From: Phialocephala subalpina
Taxonomy: Eukaryota; Ascomycota; Leotiomycetes; Helotiales; Mollisiaceae
Direction: 5' to 3'
DNA length: 44,041 nt
Assembly (NCBI GenBank): GCA_900073065.1
Contig: FJOG01000029.1
Location: 726,754-770,794 of the forward strand
The notes under the pieces were generated by a model. It did not search any database. It worked only from the letters and a program-made list of their open reading frames with translations, and was not told the DNA's origin. Shown one piece after another: positions 31,865 to 41,937 of the stretch; position 1 is the first letter of the stretch; each line of letters begins with the position of its first letter. The position numbers and the translations under genes are program-made.

Positions 31865-34800
31865 TCATCCTAGCTGTTTCCTCAAGTCCTGTCACCTCAT
31901 CAATTTCGGATACACGTTAAAGCAAAGAACAAAACATACCTTCAAATTATCAAGGGGATTCCTTCTCGATTCCATATTGAAAGCTTCAGCAGCAATCTCT
32001 TTCTTCATTTCTTGGGTTTGAACCACTCGCTATACCGTGATCAGTCAACTCATTCAGGAATTTTGGTAGGAGGGTAGGGTGAGAGGGGAAGAATGGCTAC
32101 CTCTTCAAAAGACCCTCCAATCCTATATTTGACAGTCTTGACTTCTTTTGTTTGACCCAATCGATGAATTCGACACAGCGCTTGCTCTTCCATCATGGGA
32201 TTCCATTGGGGTTCGAGGAGGTAGGCTACTGATGCTGCTGTGAGATCCAGTCTTTATCATGGTCAGCAATTGCCAAAGACCGAAGAAGTTGAAGAAAGGG
32301 GAGGAGAGACAGTGACTTACCCCGCTCCGCCGCACGTGATTGACACGAGGATGACCTGAATGGAAGGATCTGTTTGGAACTTCTGGATCGCTTCTTCTCG
32401 TCGCTCTCCGGAATGTTGGCCATCTATTCGGGTGTATGATATGGAGGATTTGATGAGGAGAGATTCGATGAGGTCTAGGGTGAACGTCCAGTATGAGAAG
32501 ACAACACTGTCATATGCATGTCAGTGGATATCTCGAATAACAAACTTGGTCGCATCTCACCTCTTCTCTCCTTCCGGACAAGTCTGCAAGTCCTCCAACA
32601 GCGTCTTCAACTTCGTCGAAATATGCTCCTCAGGAACATCCGGCAGCGTCTTCCCCTTCCCCACACTCGTCGCCACATCCGGCGTCCACGAAACCTCCAC
32701 ACTCTTACACAACGGGATACACCTACACGTCGCTAACCGTTGTCCAGTAGGAGAATCCTTGATACAAGACCCACAAGTGAGCGTTAGACATTTAGCGAGG
32801 TACGGTTTCGGATTTTCGGAGCTTGTTCCTTGACCTGCGCCATCGGAAAGGACATTTCCACAGACGGAACAGCTGGCTTGGTTAGCGGTCACTATGGTCT
32901 CAAATGCCTTGTTTGCTGTGGATTTGTTCCAGACGTGGGTATCTTGAGGGACGATGCTGACGGTTTTGTGGACTTCTCGGTTTGAATGGACGAGTCCGTG
33001 GTTGCAGATAAGACGTAATTCGTTGAGCCATTGTAGCGCGTTGAGATACTGACCCGGCTGCAGAGGATTCGTTGAGATTGCAGCATCGAGCTTCCTGATT
33101 GTGCCTTCCTTGACTTTGTCATAATACTCCTGCTCTTCTGGACTGAAGCTCAGTTTCCGGATCGAGTCCTGCCGTCTCGGCAAGTCGATGATAGCCTTTG
33201 TTCTACAGAGTGACATACAGTTCACTAGCTTTTTCATGCGGGTGATGTCTTTGTCGCCGGTCTTGTTGAGCCACGGTTTTGCAATTTCCGTGTCGAATAC
33301 TTTAGGATTGGAGAAGGGGTAGATTTTGAGGTATTCGAGGAGACTTGAGAAATCTGTTACTCGGTTCTGAATGGGAGTACCGGTGATTGCCCATCGGTTT
33401 GTAGCGTTGACTGCGCATGCTGCTTTTGCCATGGCTGTCGATCGGTTGCGAATCGTGTGTGCCTCATCAAGGACGATTCTGTGCCATGAGAATGAGAAGA
33501 GAGTGTCGTCTCTACATTCGGGATCTTCATGACGCTTTTGTTGTCTGACCAGTGTCTCGAAGGTTGTGATGACGATGTCGAAGTTGCCAAGAGTCCATGT
33601 TTTCTTCTTTTGAGTGCCGTGGAAGCGCATCCATGTCAAGGTATTCTCTTTCAAATGTCTGTTAAGTCAGCGCAATTCATGAAAATATAGGTTGGCGAGA
33701 AGCTCACCTCTTCAATTGATTGTTCCATGTCTCGAGAACTGAACCGTGATTAGCATGAGTGTGGCAAGAGTGGAACGGATGAACTCACGTGAGTAAGGGA
33801 CGACAATCAAAGTCGACTTCAGACGACGGAGGTAGGCATTAGTAGTAAAGATACCACCTTCCGTTGAGTTGCAAGTATTGAGTGCAATTAGGGAAATCAT
33901 GGTTAAAGACTTCCCCAACCCCATTTGATCGGCAAGCAAGCCTCCTCTGGAGTCTGGCGGGGGCGTTTTCTGGGACATCTCGGTGATCATATTGGTATAT
34001 CTTGCCCTGTCAGTGACATTCTCTCACAGCGTTCAAGACGACCTACATCTTTTGACCTGTCTCATCGACCTCTTGCACCCATAGATCATCTTGTGACCCA
34101 TCACACTGCCACCCTTCTTCTCGTTTCACCATGAAAGTCAATGCTTTCATCTGATGCCTAGTCACAAGAAAGTCAGTACCCGGCACTGGAATTGGGGGTT
34201 CCTGGCTCTCTTACCTGTAGAGTGGTGTGCTGATGGCTTCTGGTGCTTCTGTACATGCCAAGTGGTCGTCACAGCTAAGCTCGGAGAAGATGTCATCCTG
34301 CGAAATAAATTTCTCAAGCTCAGCAGCCGAGTTGAGATTGCCCAATTGATCCGTCATGATCCGCTCCTCAATTCTGGATAGAAATTGTGGGTTTGAGTAA
34401 AGCACCACTCTATCACATTCCAACGGCTCCTGCAGATACACCACGCACCTGGTCAAGTATGATCCGACATCATCGCACAAATCCTCGGGTCCATAAATGA
34501 TTGTATTCATAACATATTGCAATTCATTTGCTCCAACTTTCCGTGACCCTTTCCTGCCTTGAGCCGCACGTCGATTGATCGTCCGGCAATATATCTGAAA
34601 GCAAATCCCCTCCTCGCTGAACTTGCCCAGACTACCCAGGATCTTCGCATTTCGTTCATCAAGTTCTCCAAATATCGTTTCTTTTCCAACCTGGTATAAG
34701 TGATTTGGTTTGCTGAAATTGAGAGCTATTTTGCCTGTTTCGAAATTCAATGTGCTGGACTGGGCTGCTGTAATTGGGACGTCCGCAATCTAAAATTGAT

Positions 34801-35315
34801 CAGCAATGTTATCCGTGAGCGAAAGAGTCACGACGTACCATCCCGTAACAGACTTGATCCAAGACCGGTAATGCAACCTCTGGAAGCTCGGACGAGAGGT
34901 TGTCGGCCACGGTTGTTGGTGCATCGAGAACATCATGATGAAACGAGCTGTCCATATCCAAGTCCTGCTGCTGAATCCCAAAAGTGGTTTCATCGCTAAA
35001 AAACTGTGCCGAGTTATCGAATGAATGATTTTGATCTGCTGTCAAATTGAGGTCCGAAGCCTCAAAACCGGAGAAAGCGAAGTCATTGCTCTGGGTATTC
35101 AAGAAACTCAGATTACTCAATGCCCAAGCACCCTCCAGCTCGGCATGATTGGTATCAGTAATGTTGTCATGATATTGGCTTGATTGCGCCAAGTCATGGT
35201 TCATCAGTCCTTGGATTGACGGCTGGTAAGCCTGTCCATAGTCAAGGCGTTGTCGTTTTGGCGACGACCCCTCGAAGTCCATCGCCTCGTCATGGTAGGT
35301 CAATACTTCCGTCAT
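31865..35315 (-). CDS. SNF2-family ATPase, Rad5/HLTF-like, with RING-like insert
   Basis: Ten exons: 35315-34839, 34789-34215, 34157-34047, 34006-33789, 33738-33708, 33658-32561, 32506-32321, 32251-32101, 32029-31940, 31888-31865; 2961 nt, 986 aa, in frame. ATG at 35315 (MTEVLTYHDEAMDFEG) is chosen over an upstream GTG. The first 330 residues are acidic and polar. The helicase core has motif I DQMGLGKSLT (about 410), motif II LDEAHTIRN (about 530), motif III ITGTPIQN, then a cysteine-rich insert CSVCGNVL...CGSCIKDSP...CRCIPLC (about 725-780) where Rad5/HLTF proteins have a RING finger. The C-terminal lobe has SYWTFTLDLIE, CGGAGLDLTAASVAYLLEPQ and CRIHRLGQT. It would translocate on DNA in the nucleus, in remodelling or damage tolerance. 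The RING-like part lacks the usual His, so ligase activity is doubtful. Two exons are 31 and 24 nt long. Confidence 0.88.
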
Positions 35316-36004
35316 ACTTGTAAAACGATTAAAAAGGGTCTTTGAGAACCAGCAAAGAGATAATCCGGTAAGAGCTTCTATTACAAAATGATGCCGTCGA
35401 GTCCAAGCCTTGCAACAAGGCTGGCGATTAAGATGCACCAGATGAATGGGAAATGACAGCCAATGGCATGCGATAATTGAGCAATGCGGATCAAATGTAA
35501 ATTGAAATTATGACCACGTCCGCTTTGAAATGATATGGCCTCCAAAGAGTGCGAAAGAAAGAAATGAGAAGCAATTGTTGAGGTTGGGTAGGCTGTGCAT
35601 CTACGGCGGTGAACGCCCGGCTCGGCCTCATCATGCATGAGGGCGAACATGTGGCACACCAACTCGGTGTCTACTTCTGGCCTCTGACTTCAATTGGTTG
35701 TCAATGAGAGGATGATGCATCAATTGAAATGCGACTTGCTCATTTGAGTTTATTTGACTCGAAGATGTGTTTCGTGAACATTTCCGACAGGAAGAGAAAA
35801 GTGATGTTGGCGTTGGTAGGCTCAATGCACTCCTTCATACTCTTTTTAAAATTCCAGCTAGACCCGATATGAACTAGTGGCTAATTGCCCATCCCTCTGA
35901 CACTTCGGACCTTATCTAGTAAACTACGCCTTTATCTTCTCTTCTCTCACTTCCCTTGATCAAACTTCCCGATACCTTTCCACTATACAACGAAATATCA
36001 AGGC
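35316..36004. other. Upstream region of SNF2 gene
   Basis: About 690 bp of normal base composition with no supported gene. One TTGGAGGCC (inverted) lies near 35538. The composition changes abruptly at about 36005. Confidence 0.5.
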
Positions 36005-36512
36005 GCAATATAATACTTTCGTATTAAGAATATAATTTTCTATTATTTTCATTATAATTAAATAATAATATTAATATAAAATCCTAATAAAGTAAAAAGT
36101 TTTTCATATTATTAATAATTATAATTATTAAATTAATTAGATAAAAACTTTATAATTTTAATATAATATTAATTATATATAATTATAAAATTAAAGAATA
36201 TTATATATATATATTTATAAATTATAAATTTAATATTTCTTTTTAATAATTAATAATATATATATTCTAAATATTAAATTAAATTTTTTAAAAATATAAA
36301 AAATATAAAACCAAAGAAAAACTTGGATTTAAAACGAATATATATAAGAAAATAATTAATTTAAAATTAATTTAAAAAATTTTTTTTAATAAAGAATTAT
36401 TTATAAAAGTATAATAAGAATTATATTATTTTTATTAGAATTATTATTATTTTATTTAAAGAAAAAAAATTTAATTAAAATATAATAAAATAAAATAAAA
36501 TTTGATAATATA
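36005..36512. repeat. AT-rich block, probably RIP-degraded
   Basis: About 510 bp composed almost wholly of A and T, with very few C or G, sharply bounded on both sides by ordinary sequence. This is what extreme C-to-T change on both strands leaves of a former repeat. No coding sequence survives. Confidence 0.75.
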
Positions 36513-37140
36513 CGTAATCGCGCAAGTTACGATTCTAAAGATTCTCCGAATACCAAAATAGGTTCCAGATTACATAAGCAAAAATAGCTATCAGATCCGG
36601 TAGTACGGAATATTACGAATAACGCTCTCATCTTCATGCACGTGAAAACCAGCTCCTTCCTCCCTCTACTCCTTCCACTTTGTAGCGCTGAGGTTACCGC
36701 GCATACCACGTCTTCTACAGGCGTACCTTCATAGGTCCATTGCGTTGCTTGAATGGCCGTATAGCATGAGCGTTGGGTGTCGATGTTGCGCATGCCACGT
36801 ATGTACAGGGCTTTTGTCAGTTTGTGAAAACCAGAGCAGTCACTAAAATTACGTCTTTTTGTGCGCACCCTTCCTAGTATTCAAAGCCGCACAGCTTTAT
36901 CAAAATACATCCAAATTAAGCATAAACTAGATCAAAATATCCAAATAACAGATATTTTGAATCGAAAATCTTACTTACTACTACTTCTGCATTAGGTAAG
37001 GCGCTTGCACAGCCTACACAGCCACCACGGCACAATGTCTCACATTTGACAACTCACCGCTGGCAAACTCTTGGTAACTCTCGACCCAACGAACTCTCCG
37101 TGTCAAATAAATTATCAGACCTGTGGAGATTCTGGCCAAA
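36513..37140. other. Short normal-composition stretch upstream of the HET gene
   Basis: About 630 bp. A minus-strand frame (36868-36527, 113 codons from a GTG) has normal base use but no recognisable domain and no convincing start, and may be a gene remnant. The last 250 bp should contain the HET promoter; no clear TATA box is seen. Confidence 0.4.
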
Positions 37141-39357
37141 ATGTCGGAAGAAAAAAATAGGGCCTCCCGTTCTTCACTCGATCGCTTTAAAGGAACACAA
37201 GACGGTCTTATCACACTTTCCATTGTGGCATCAGGACTCCTCTTTGCAATGCTCAATACCACTGGGGAAGACGAAAAGGAACCTCAATTTCAATACCCAA
37301 GCCTTGATCCTACAACTGACGGGATTCGACTACTCATATTGCGACCAGGAGAGAGAGGCTCTAGGATTGAATGTGACCTGGAATCAATCACATTTGGAGA
37401 CAACCCGACATATGACGCACTTTCTTACGAATGGGGTGACAGCACTCAACTCAAACCCGTATGGCTTAACGGCTCGAAGGTTCTTGTAAGAGAGCATCTG
37501 TGGGGGGCGTTGAATTCTTTGCGCGACACAAGGATTCGCAAGGCAGTGTGGGTGGACTTCCTATGCATCGATCAAACCAACCCACTGGAGAAAAACAAAC
37601 AGATACCTCTGATGGCATTCATATACCGACGTGCCCGGCAAGTAGTCATATGGTTAGGCTCACACAAGCAACCCGTCGACAAAGAGCATGAAGAGAAACT
37701 TGGGTATGCGAAGAGTGTCGATACACGAGCCAAACACGTGGCGGAGATAAAGCTAGAATACTTTCTTCACGGCTTGATTCATGAAGGGTACTGGAACCGG
37801 GCCTGGATCGTCCAAGAAGTCGGCATGGCCTCAAAAATCATGGTCTCCTTTGGATCAGAACCAATGGAGTGGAATGACTTTGTCAAACTGCTGAACTGGT
37901 ACCGAGAAAAAAATTCAAATGATGCCGCAACCCAGTCGATTCTTAAACTGGATAACATGCGACGATCGAAATTCGCACAGACGGGCAATTTCTCACTCCA
38001 GAATCTCGTCGATGAATTTCGAGATGCATTTTGTACCCTTCCACACGACAAGGTCTATGCATTCATTGGTCTAGCCAATGATACGGCTGAGAATGAAATT
38101 CCAATCAATTACCAAAAGTCCGCATCAGAAGTGTACCACGATATCATGAGGCATCATTTCGATTCACTTCAGTCGGAGTCGCAGCAGACATCCTCAATTG
38201 ATGCCGTCTATTTCGCAGCTTTGGTTCGTCGCTTGCTCACTCGAGAAAAAATTCAACAGCCAAGAATAATCAAAACCTTTAGAGAAGCCATTACCAAAGA
38301 GTCAACAAAAACAGATACCCCTACAAACTATTCACAGCCGCAAAAGGAAGCCACCAAGGAAATCGCCAAAGATCGACCCGGAGAAAATCGCAATGATGTT
38401 GGGATTTCCCCTAAGACCTCCGCCGGTCTCGGTTTTCTTTCTTCTCTATTCGGCACCGGAATGAGTATCAATGCTAGAAAAGCCGGAAGTGCAAAGGAAG
38501 ATGAAGACTCCAAGGATTTATCTTGGAAAACCGAACACCTTATCGCCCTTGGCGTAGCTGGCATAGCTGGAACAGTCGGCATGGCCTGGCTCCTCAGGAA
38601 GTATCTTGAAGACGACCCACTTGACCAAAAACCAAACAAGAACCTAACGTGGTACTGGAAAGAATCATCGCTAGAAGACCTCTCAGCATGGACAAATACC
38701 CCAACCACCGAAAACGGATCTCCAGAATTTCTTCTCCGAGGCGCAATAGTCAGCAGAGTAGAACATCTTGGAGCATCAATCTTTAATCTTGCCACCTCCC
38801 ACGAAGCCGAGAAACGTTGGAAAGTCGAACTAGGACGTTACCTCCGCAATTCCAATGTCGAAGACTTATCAACAGTGAGAGGTCTCAACGAGAAATTGTT
38901 ATCGATGCTTGGTAAAACGACCCAGTTCTGCAACCGGAATATTGTTTCGTTCAACTCTCATCAAGCCATGACAAACCTTGCCCCACGTAACTCAGCAACT
39001 CATGATGGAACGGCGTCACATGCATCACCTGTACTATTCATAGGCTCAAATCAGACACTGGGTGTTACGCCGGCAGATGTTCGTGAAGGGGATTTTATTT
39101 GTCAGTTCTGGAATTCCAATGCTTGTGCTGTTCTTCGGAAAAGTGACTCTAGTGATCTCCACCTGCCGTTTGAGATCATAGGAAGAGCTGCTATTGTTGG
39201 GAAAGAAGAAGGTTCGGAGTGGGAGGTACCTACTGGTAAATCGCAATTCACCGGGAAAGGGTGTCTCAAGTCGGATCTTGTGGATTTGCGTGTTGGGATA
39301 AGCACATTAACTTGGTTATCATTGGATACTATTTTTCTGCCTAGTACTACAAAATAG
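37141..39357 (+). CDS. HET-domain (heterokaryon incompatibility) protein with two hydrophobic segments
   Basis: Single exon, 738 aa from the ATG at 37141; a GTG six codons upstream is rejected. The HET domain (PF06985) is recognised by its three blocks: YDALSYEWGD (about 100), VWVDFLCIDQTN followed by RRARQVVIWLG (about 137-180), and WNRAWIVQEVGM (about 217). HET proteins trigger cell death on fusion of unlike strains. Two glycine-rich hydrophobic stretches are unusual: LITLSIVASGLLFAML (about 23-38) and LIALGVAGIAGTVGMAWLL (about 466-484), so it may be membrane-associated. A polar Lys/Glu-rich linker separates the domain from the second stretch. The C-terminus has the PADVREGDFICQFW...PFEIIGRA pattern common at the ends of HET proteins. 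The gene is intact although AT-rich blocks lie on both sides. Confidence 0.85.
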   Translation: MSEEKNRASRSSLDRFKGTQDGLITLSIVASGLLFAMLNTTGEDEKEPQFQYPSLDPTTDGIRLLILRPGERGSRIECDLESITFGDNPTYDALSYEWGDSTQLKPVWLNGSKVLVREHLWGALNSLRDTRIRKAVWVDFLCIDQTNPLEKNKQIPLMAFIYRRARQVVIWLGSHKQPVDKEHEEKLGYAKSVDTRAKHVAEIKLEYFLHGLIHEGYWNRAWIVQEVGMASKIMVSFGSEPMEWNDFVKLLNWYREKNSNDAATQSILKLDNMRRSKFAQTGNFSLQNLVDEFRDAFCTLPHDKVYAFIGLANDTAENEIPINYQKSASEVYHDIMRHHFDSLQSESQQTSSIDAVYFAALVRRLLTREKIQQPRIIKTFREAITKESTKTDTPTNYSQPQKEATKEIAKDRPGENRNDVGISPKTSAGLGFLSSLFGTGMSINARKAGSAKEDEDSKDLSWKTEHLIALGVAGIAGTVGMAWLLRKYLEDDPLDQKPNKNLTWYWKESSLEDLSAWTNTPTTENGSPEFLLRGAIVSRVEHLGASIFNLATSHEAEKRWKVELGRYLRNSNVEDLSTVRGLNEKLLSMLGKTTQFCNRNIVSFNSHQAMTNLAPRNSATHDGTASHASPVLFIGSNQTLGVTPADVREGDFICQFWNSNACAVLRKSDSSDLHLPFEIIGRAAIVGKEEGSEWEVPTGKSQFTGKGCLKSDLVDLRVGISTLTWLSLDTIFLPSTTK

Positions 39358-39679
39358 ACTTTAAATAGTAAACTAAGATATCTTAATCGTGAAAACAAAA
39401 CTTTATATTTATTTAAAAATAATATTTATGTTGAATTACCAGAAAAGTCAGACTTGAATCTCATATTCACTGGCTCCGTTTTAGCTTTTGGACGTGAGCA
39501 GCTGCTACCTTAACTTGAGTTGAATGGGGAGCATATCTAAGCCGAGGGTGAGCGCACCTAATCAGAGCCTGAGCAGAGCCTGAGCTAATTAGTTCACTTT
39601 GGGTGGCTGACACGCGCCACGCTGGGTGTTAAGGCAGCGAAGGGGCTTGACGTGGTCTATTGGTTGCGGAAGTGGTAAC
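39358..39679. other. Downstream of HET, up to MITE target site
   Basis: About 320 bp. The first 80 bp are AT-rich and may include the terminator. Then come GC-normal bases with GAGCCTGAG-like short repeats at about 39566-39583. No gene. Confidence 0.4.
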
Positions 39680-39949
39680 GAGCCTAATCGCGGTAGTCTA
39701 TGCGCACAGGCTGTTTTTCAGGCCATTTTTAGCGATAAAAATCAAAATCGTTTATTTTGATCAACTTCTATTTAATAAGTACAAAGTATTATTGCTTGTA
39801 TTATTATAATTAGATTGAAAAGAAAGTAAATTAAATTGTTTTGTAAAAATTTGGAGAATTGGTATATAAATGAAAAATTTTAATTTTTCTTATAGGGTTC
39901 TTTAGTGGGCAAATGGCCCTGATCGCACAGACTACCGCGATTAGGCTCG
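39680..39949. mobile_element. MITE-like element with about 26-bp terminal inverted repeats
   Basis: The left end CGAGCCTAATCGCGGTAGTC is repeated as its inverse at 39924-39949, with 25 of 26 bases matching. Both ends are directly flanked by TAA (39677-39679 and 39950-39952), a fitting 3-bp target-site duplication. The element is 270 bp, its centre is AT-rich, and it has no coding capacity. A TWA target duplication with short inverted ends is the usual look of PIF/Harbinger-type non-autonomous elements. That assignment is inference. Confidence 0.75.
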
Positions 39950-40211
39950 TAAGGGCAAAAGGAATGGTATTGATGTCTAATCTTCCATTCTAGCTAAGTG
40001 GAAATGTTTCTTTAACAAAGTCCTCTTATTGACTCATCCGAATTAGGCCATGGATGCCTAGTAAAACAATGGGTTACCAATGATATAGTCTCATTCCTAC
40101 TTTCGACGCTTTTCCCCGTACATCCACACTAATCATAAGTCCCCTAATTACGCATCCTCCACTGACATGGTTCCAACCAGTATAGTCGAATCTTGACAGC
40201 AGCCATCGGTC

Positions 40212-41702
40212 TCACTGTTCGAGTCTCCACCACTTAAAACCTCCTAGTATCTTATCTAGGAACCATGTTTTGGTTTTCCAATCTTCGCGATCCATCTCTC
40301 TTTCAATAAAGTTTGTTATCATTAGCACTCTGCCTATCCAGAATCGTTGCCAACTGCCTGGAGTATCCCAGCCAGATTTCTTTATCCAGAAGTCTTCGTC
40401 TTCGAGATTGGGGTCCCTGTTATACTTTGGTCTCCCTCCCAAACTTAGACAATATAGTATACGTTCTTCACAGAGGGCCCGGTTAGTTTTTCGGAGGTGT
40501 AACTGTGTGAAGGCGGAAAACCAAAACCCGTGCGAGGGCGATCTTCCGAAAAGCTTGATGTTAGCTATGGTGATCTCCCAATCTATCAGTCCTAGGAATG
40601 GGAAGAACGTCAGGAAGCTCATGATTGCAGCCGTTGCAAAGAAGGCTGACAAACTGACGTTGCCGTTGTTGAACTGTTGGATATTCATGCCAAAGATAGA
40701 AGTGACAAAACTGAGAGGGATGAATAAGAATACTAGTTTTGTTAAGTTTGCCACGCTTAAGGCCGTTTCAGTTGATTTTCTAGCCTCTTTCAGCTGAGCA
40801 TCGAGGGGAGCTCATCCCGTTTCTCGGTGTCCCACACGGCTTCGGCCTCCTCGTATTCTGATATTAGCGATTCGAGTTCGGAAACAGTAATTTCTAGCAA
40901 ATTTTGAGACATCTGATGCTGGCGGCCTATTTCACTTCTTTTGAGTTCCCGAATGCCTTTTCTATTCTTTTCAGGGAAGCAAGACTCATCCGCACGTCGA
41001 TAAGCCTTTCATCTATGTCGTCGTCCCTATGATCTTCAAGGCCGTCGTGATCCATAACGTTCCTGAATTCGTGACGTCCAATTTTGAGGAAGAGTTCTAA
41101 CAACGGGGCAAGATATTGATTAGGATCGTCGTCTGCTCTGCTCACTAGATCGGGGGTCCAGGTTAACCACAATGAGATATACGCCCCGCTGATCTGGTTG
41201 CCTCGACCTAACAGGTGTTTGGGACCGGAGGAAAATGAAGGATAAACACCTCTTCCGAGGGATGTAAGCCGGTCCTTAATAGAAAGATTATATCGGAGCC
41301 AAATGAGCACTATCTGGTTTTTAGAGGATGTTGACTTGTGCTCGGGCTCAAGTTTTACTTACCAGTGGTATCATCATTTTTGTCCTTCCCATTGAAGAAC
41401 AGTGCGGTTATAAAGCGAAAATCCGACAAGCCAAAATGAACGAATCGCCCTCCACAAGTCTCTTCAGATGGTAGTAATGCAAGGCGGGACTCGGGAAGAA
41501 GCTCTTCTACATACTTCGAAGTTTTTAGCCCATCTTCTAGCCACAAAGCACTGTGGTCAAAATGACGCTGCAGTACAAGAGGATCTAAGTCATAAACACT
41601 GCCAAGAACATCTACCACACGTCGATCAATAGAAAACCTCATTCCATAGTCAACAACATAATTTCTTTTCTCTTTAAGGACTAATAATTGTACGAGGCTT
41701 TT
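40212..41702 (-). pseudogene. CorA-like (Mg2+ transporter type) membrane protein, frameshifted and 5'-truncated
   Basis: The minus strand reads LVQLLVLKEKRNYVVDYGMR from about 41695, then MRFSIDRRVVDVLGSVYDLDP (41642 on), LLPESRLALLPSEETCGGRF and an intron 41362-41310 (GTAAGT...GATAG). Then come VLIWLRYNLSIKDRL and SLASLKRIEKAFGNSKE. Here the frame breaks (about 40935) to MSQNLLEITVSELESLISEY, and breaks again (about 40805) to AQLKEARKSTETALSVANLT. The end has the two CorA helices, FLFIPLSFVTSIFGMNIQQF (with the signature GMN) and LSAFFATAAIMSFLTFFPFLG, and a long tail ending at 40212. Two single-base-type frameshifts and no start codon upstream of the GC-rich repeat at 41700 argue for a pseudogene. 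Fungal CorA-like proteins of this sort are often of unknown transport role. Confidence 0.65.
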
Positions 41703-41937
41703 CCGCGGCCTGCCCCTCGAGTTTAGCGGTCTTCGCTTCGGGCAAGGCCCGAAGTGAGCATGGCTGCCTCAAACGGCCCCACACAGCCTTAGGCCGTCTT
41801 CAGCCACGCAACCCAAAATCGGCGATATGTAGCCATAGCCCGATTACAACTACTCACCAACGCCCATAAAGCCACTATACACGATTTCATAGCTCGGCTC
41901 AAACTTCACGACAGAGCTTCTTCTTCCGAATAAGAGG
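41703..41937. repeat. GC-normal repeat-like segment with perfect hairpin
   Basis: About 235 bp at the 5' edge of the CorA pseudogene. CTTCGGGC (41736-41743) and GCCCGAAG (41747-41754) form a perfect 8-bp stem with a 3-base loop. The rest is rich in GGCCxxA-type words and has no supported reading frame. It may be transposon-derived and may be what removed the CorA 5' end. Confidence 0.4.

Noticed and set aside
36527..36868. 113-codon minus-strand frame beside the AT block
   Set aside because: Starts at GTG, no domain seen, no splice or promoter support; kept only as possible remnant in the region note.
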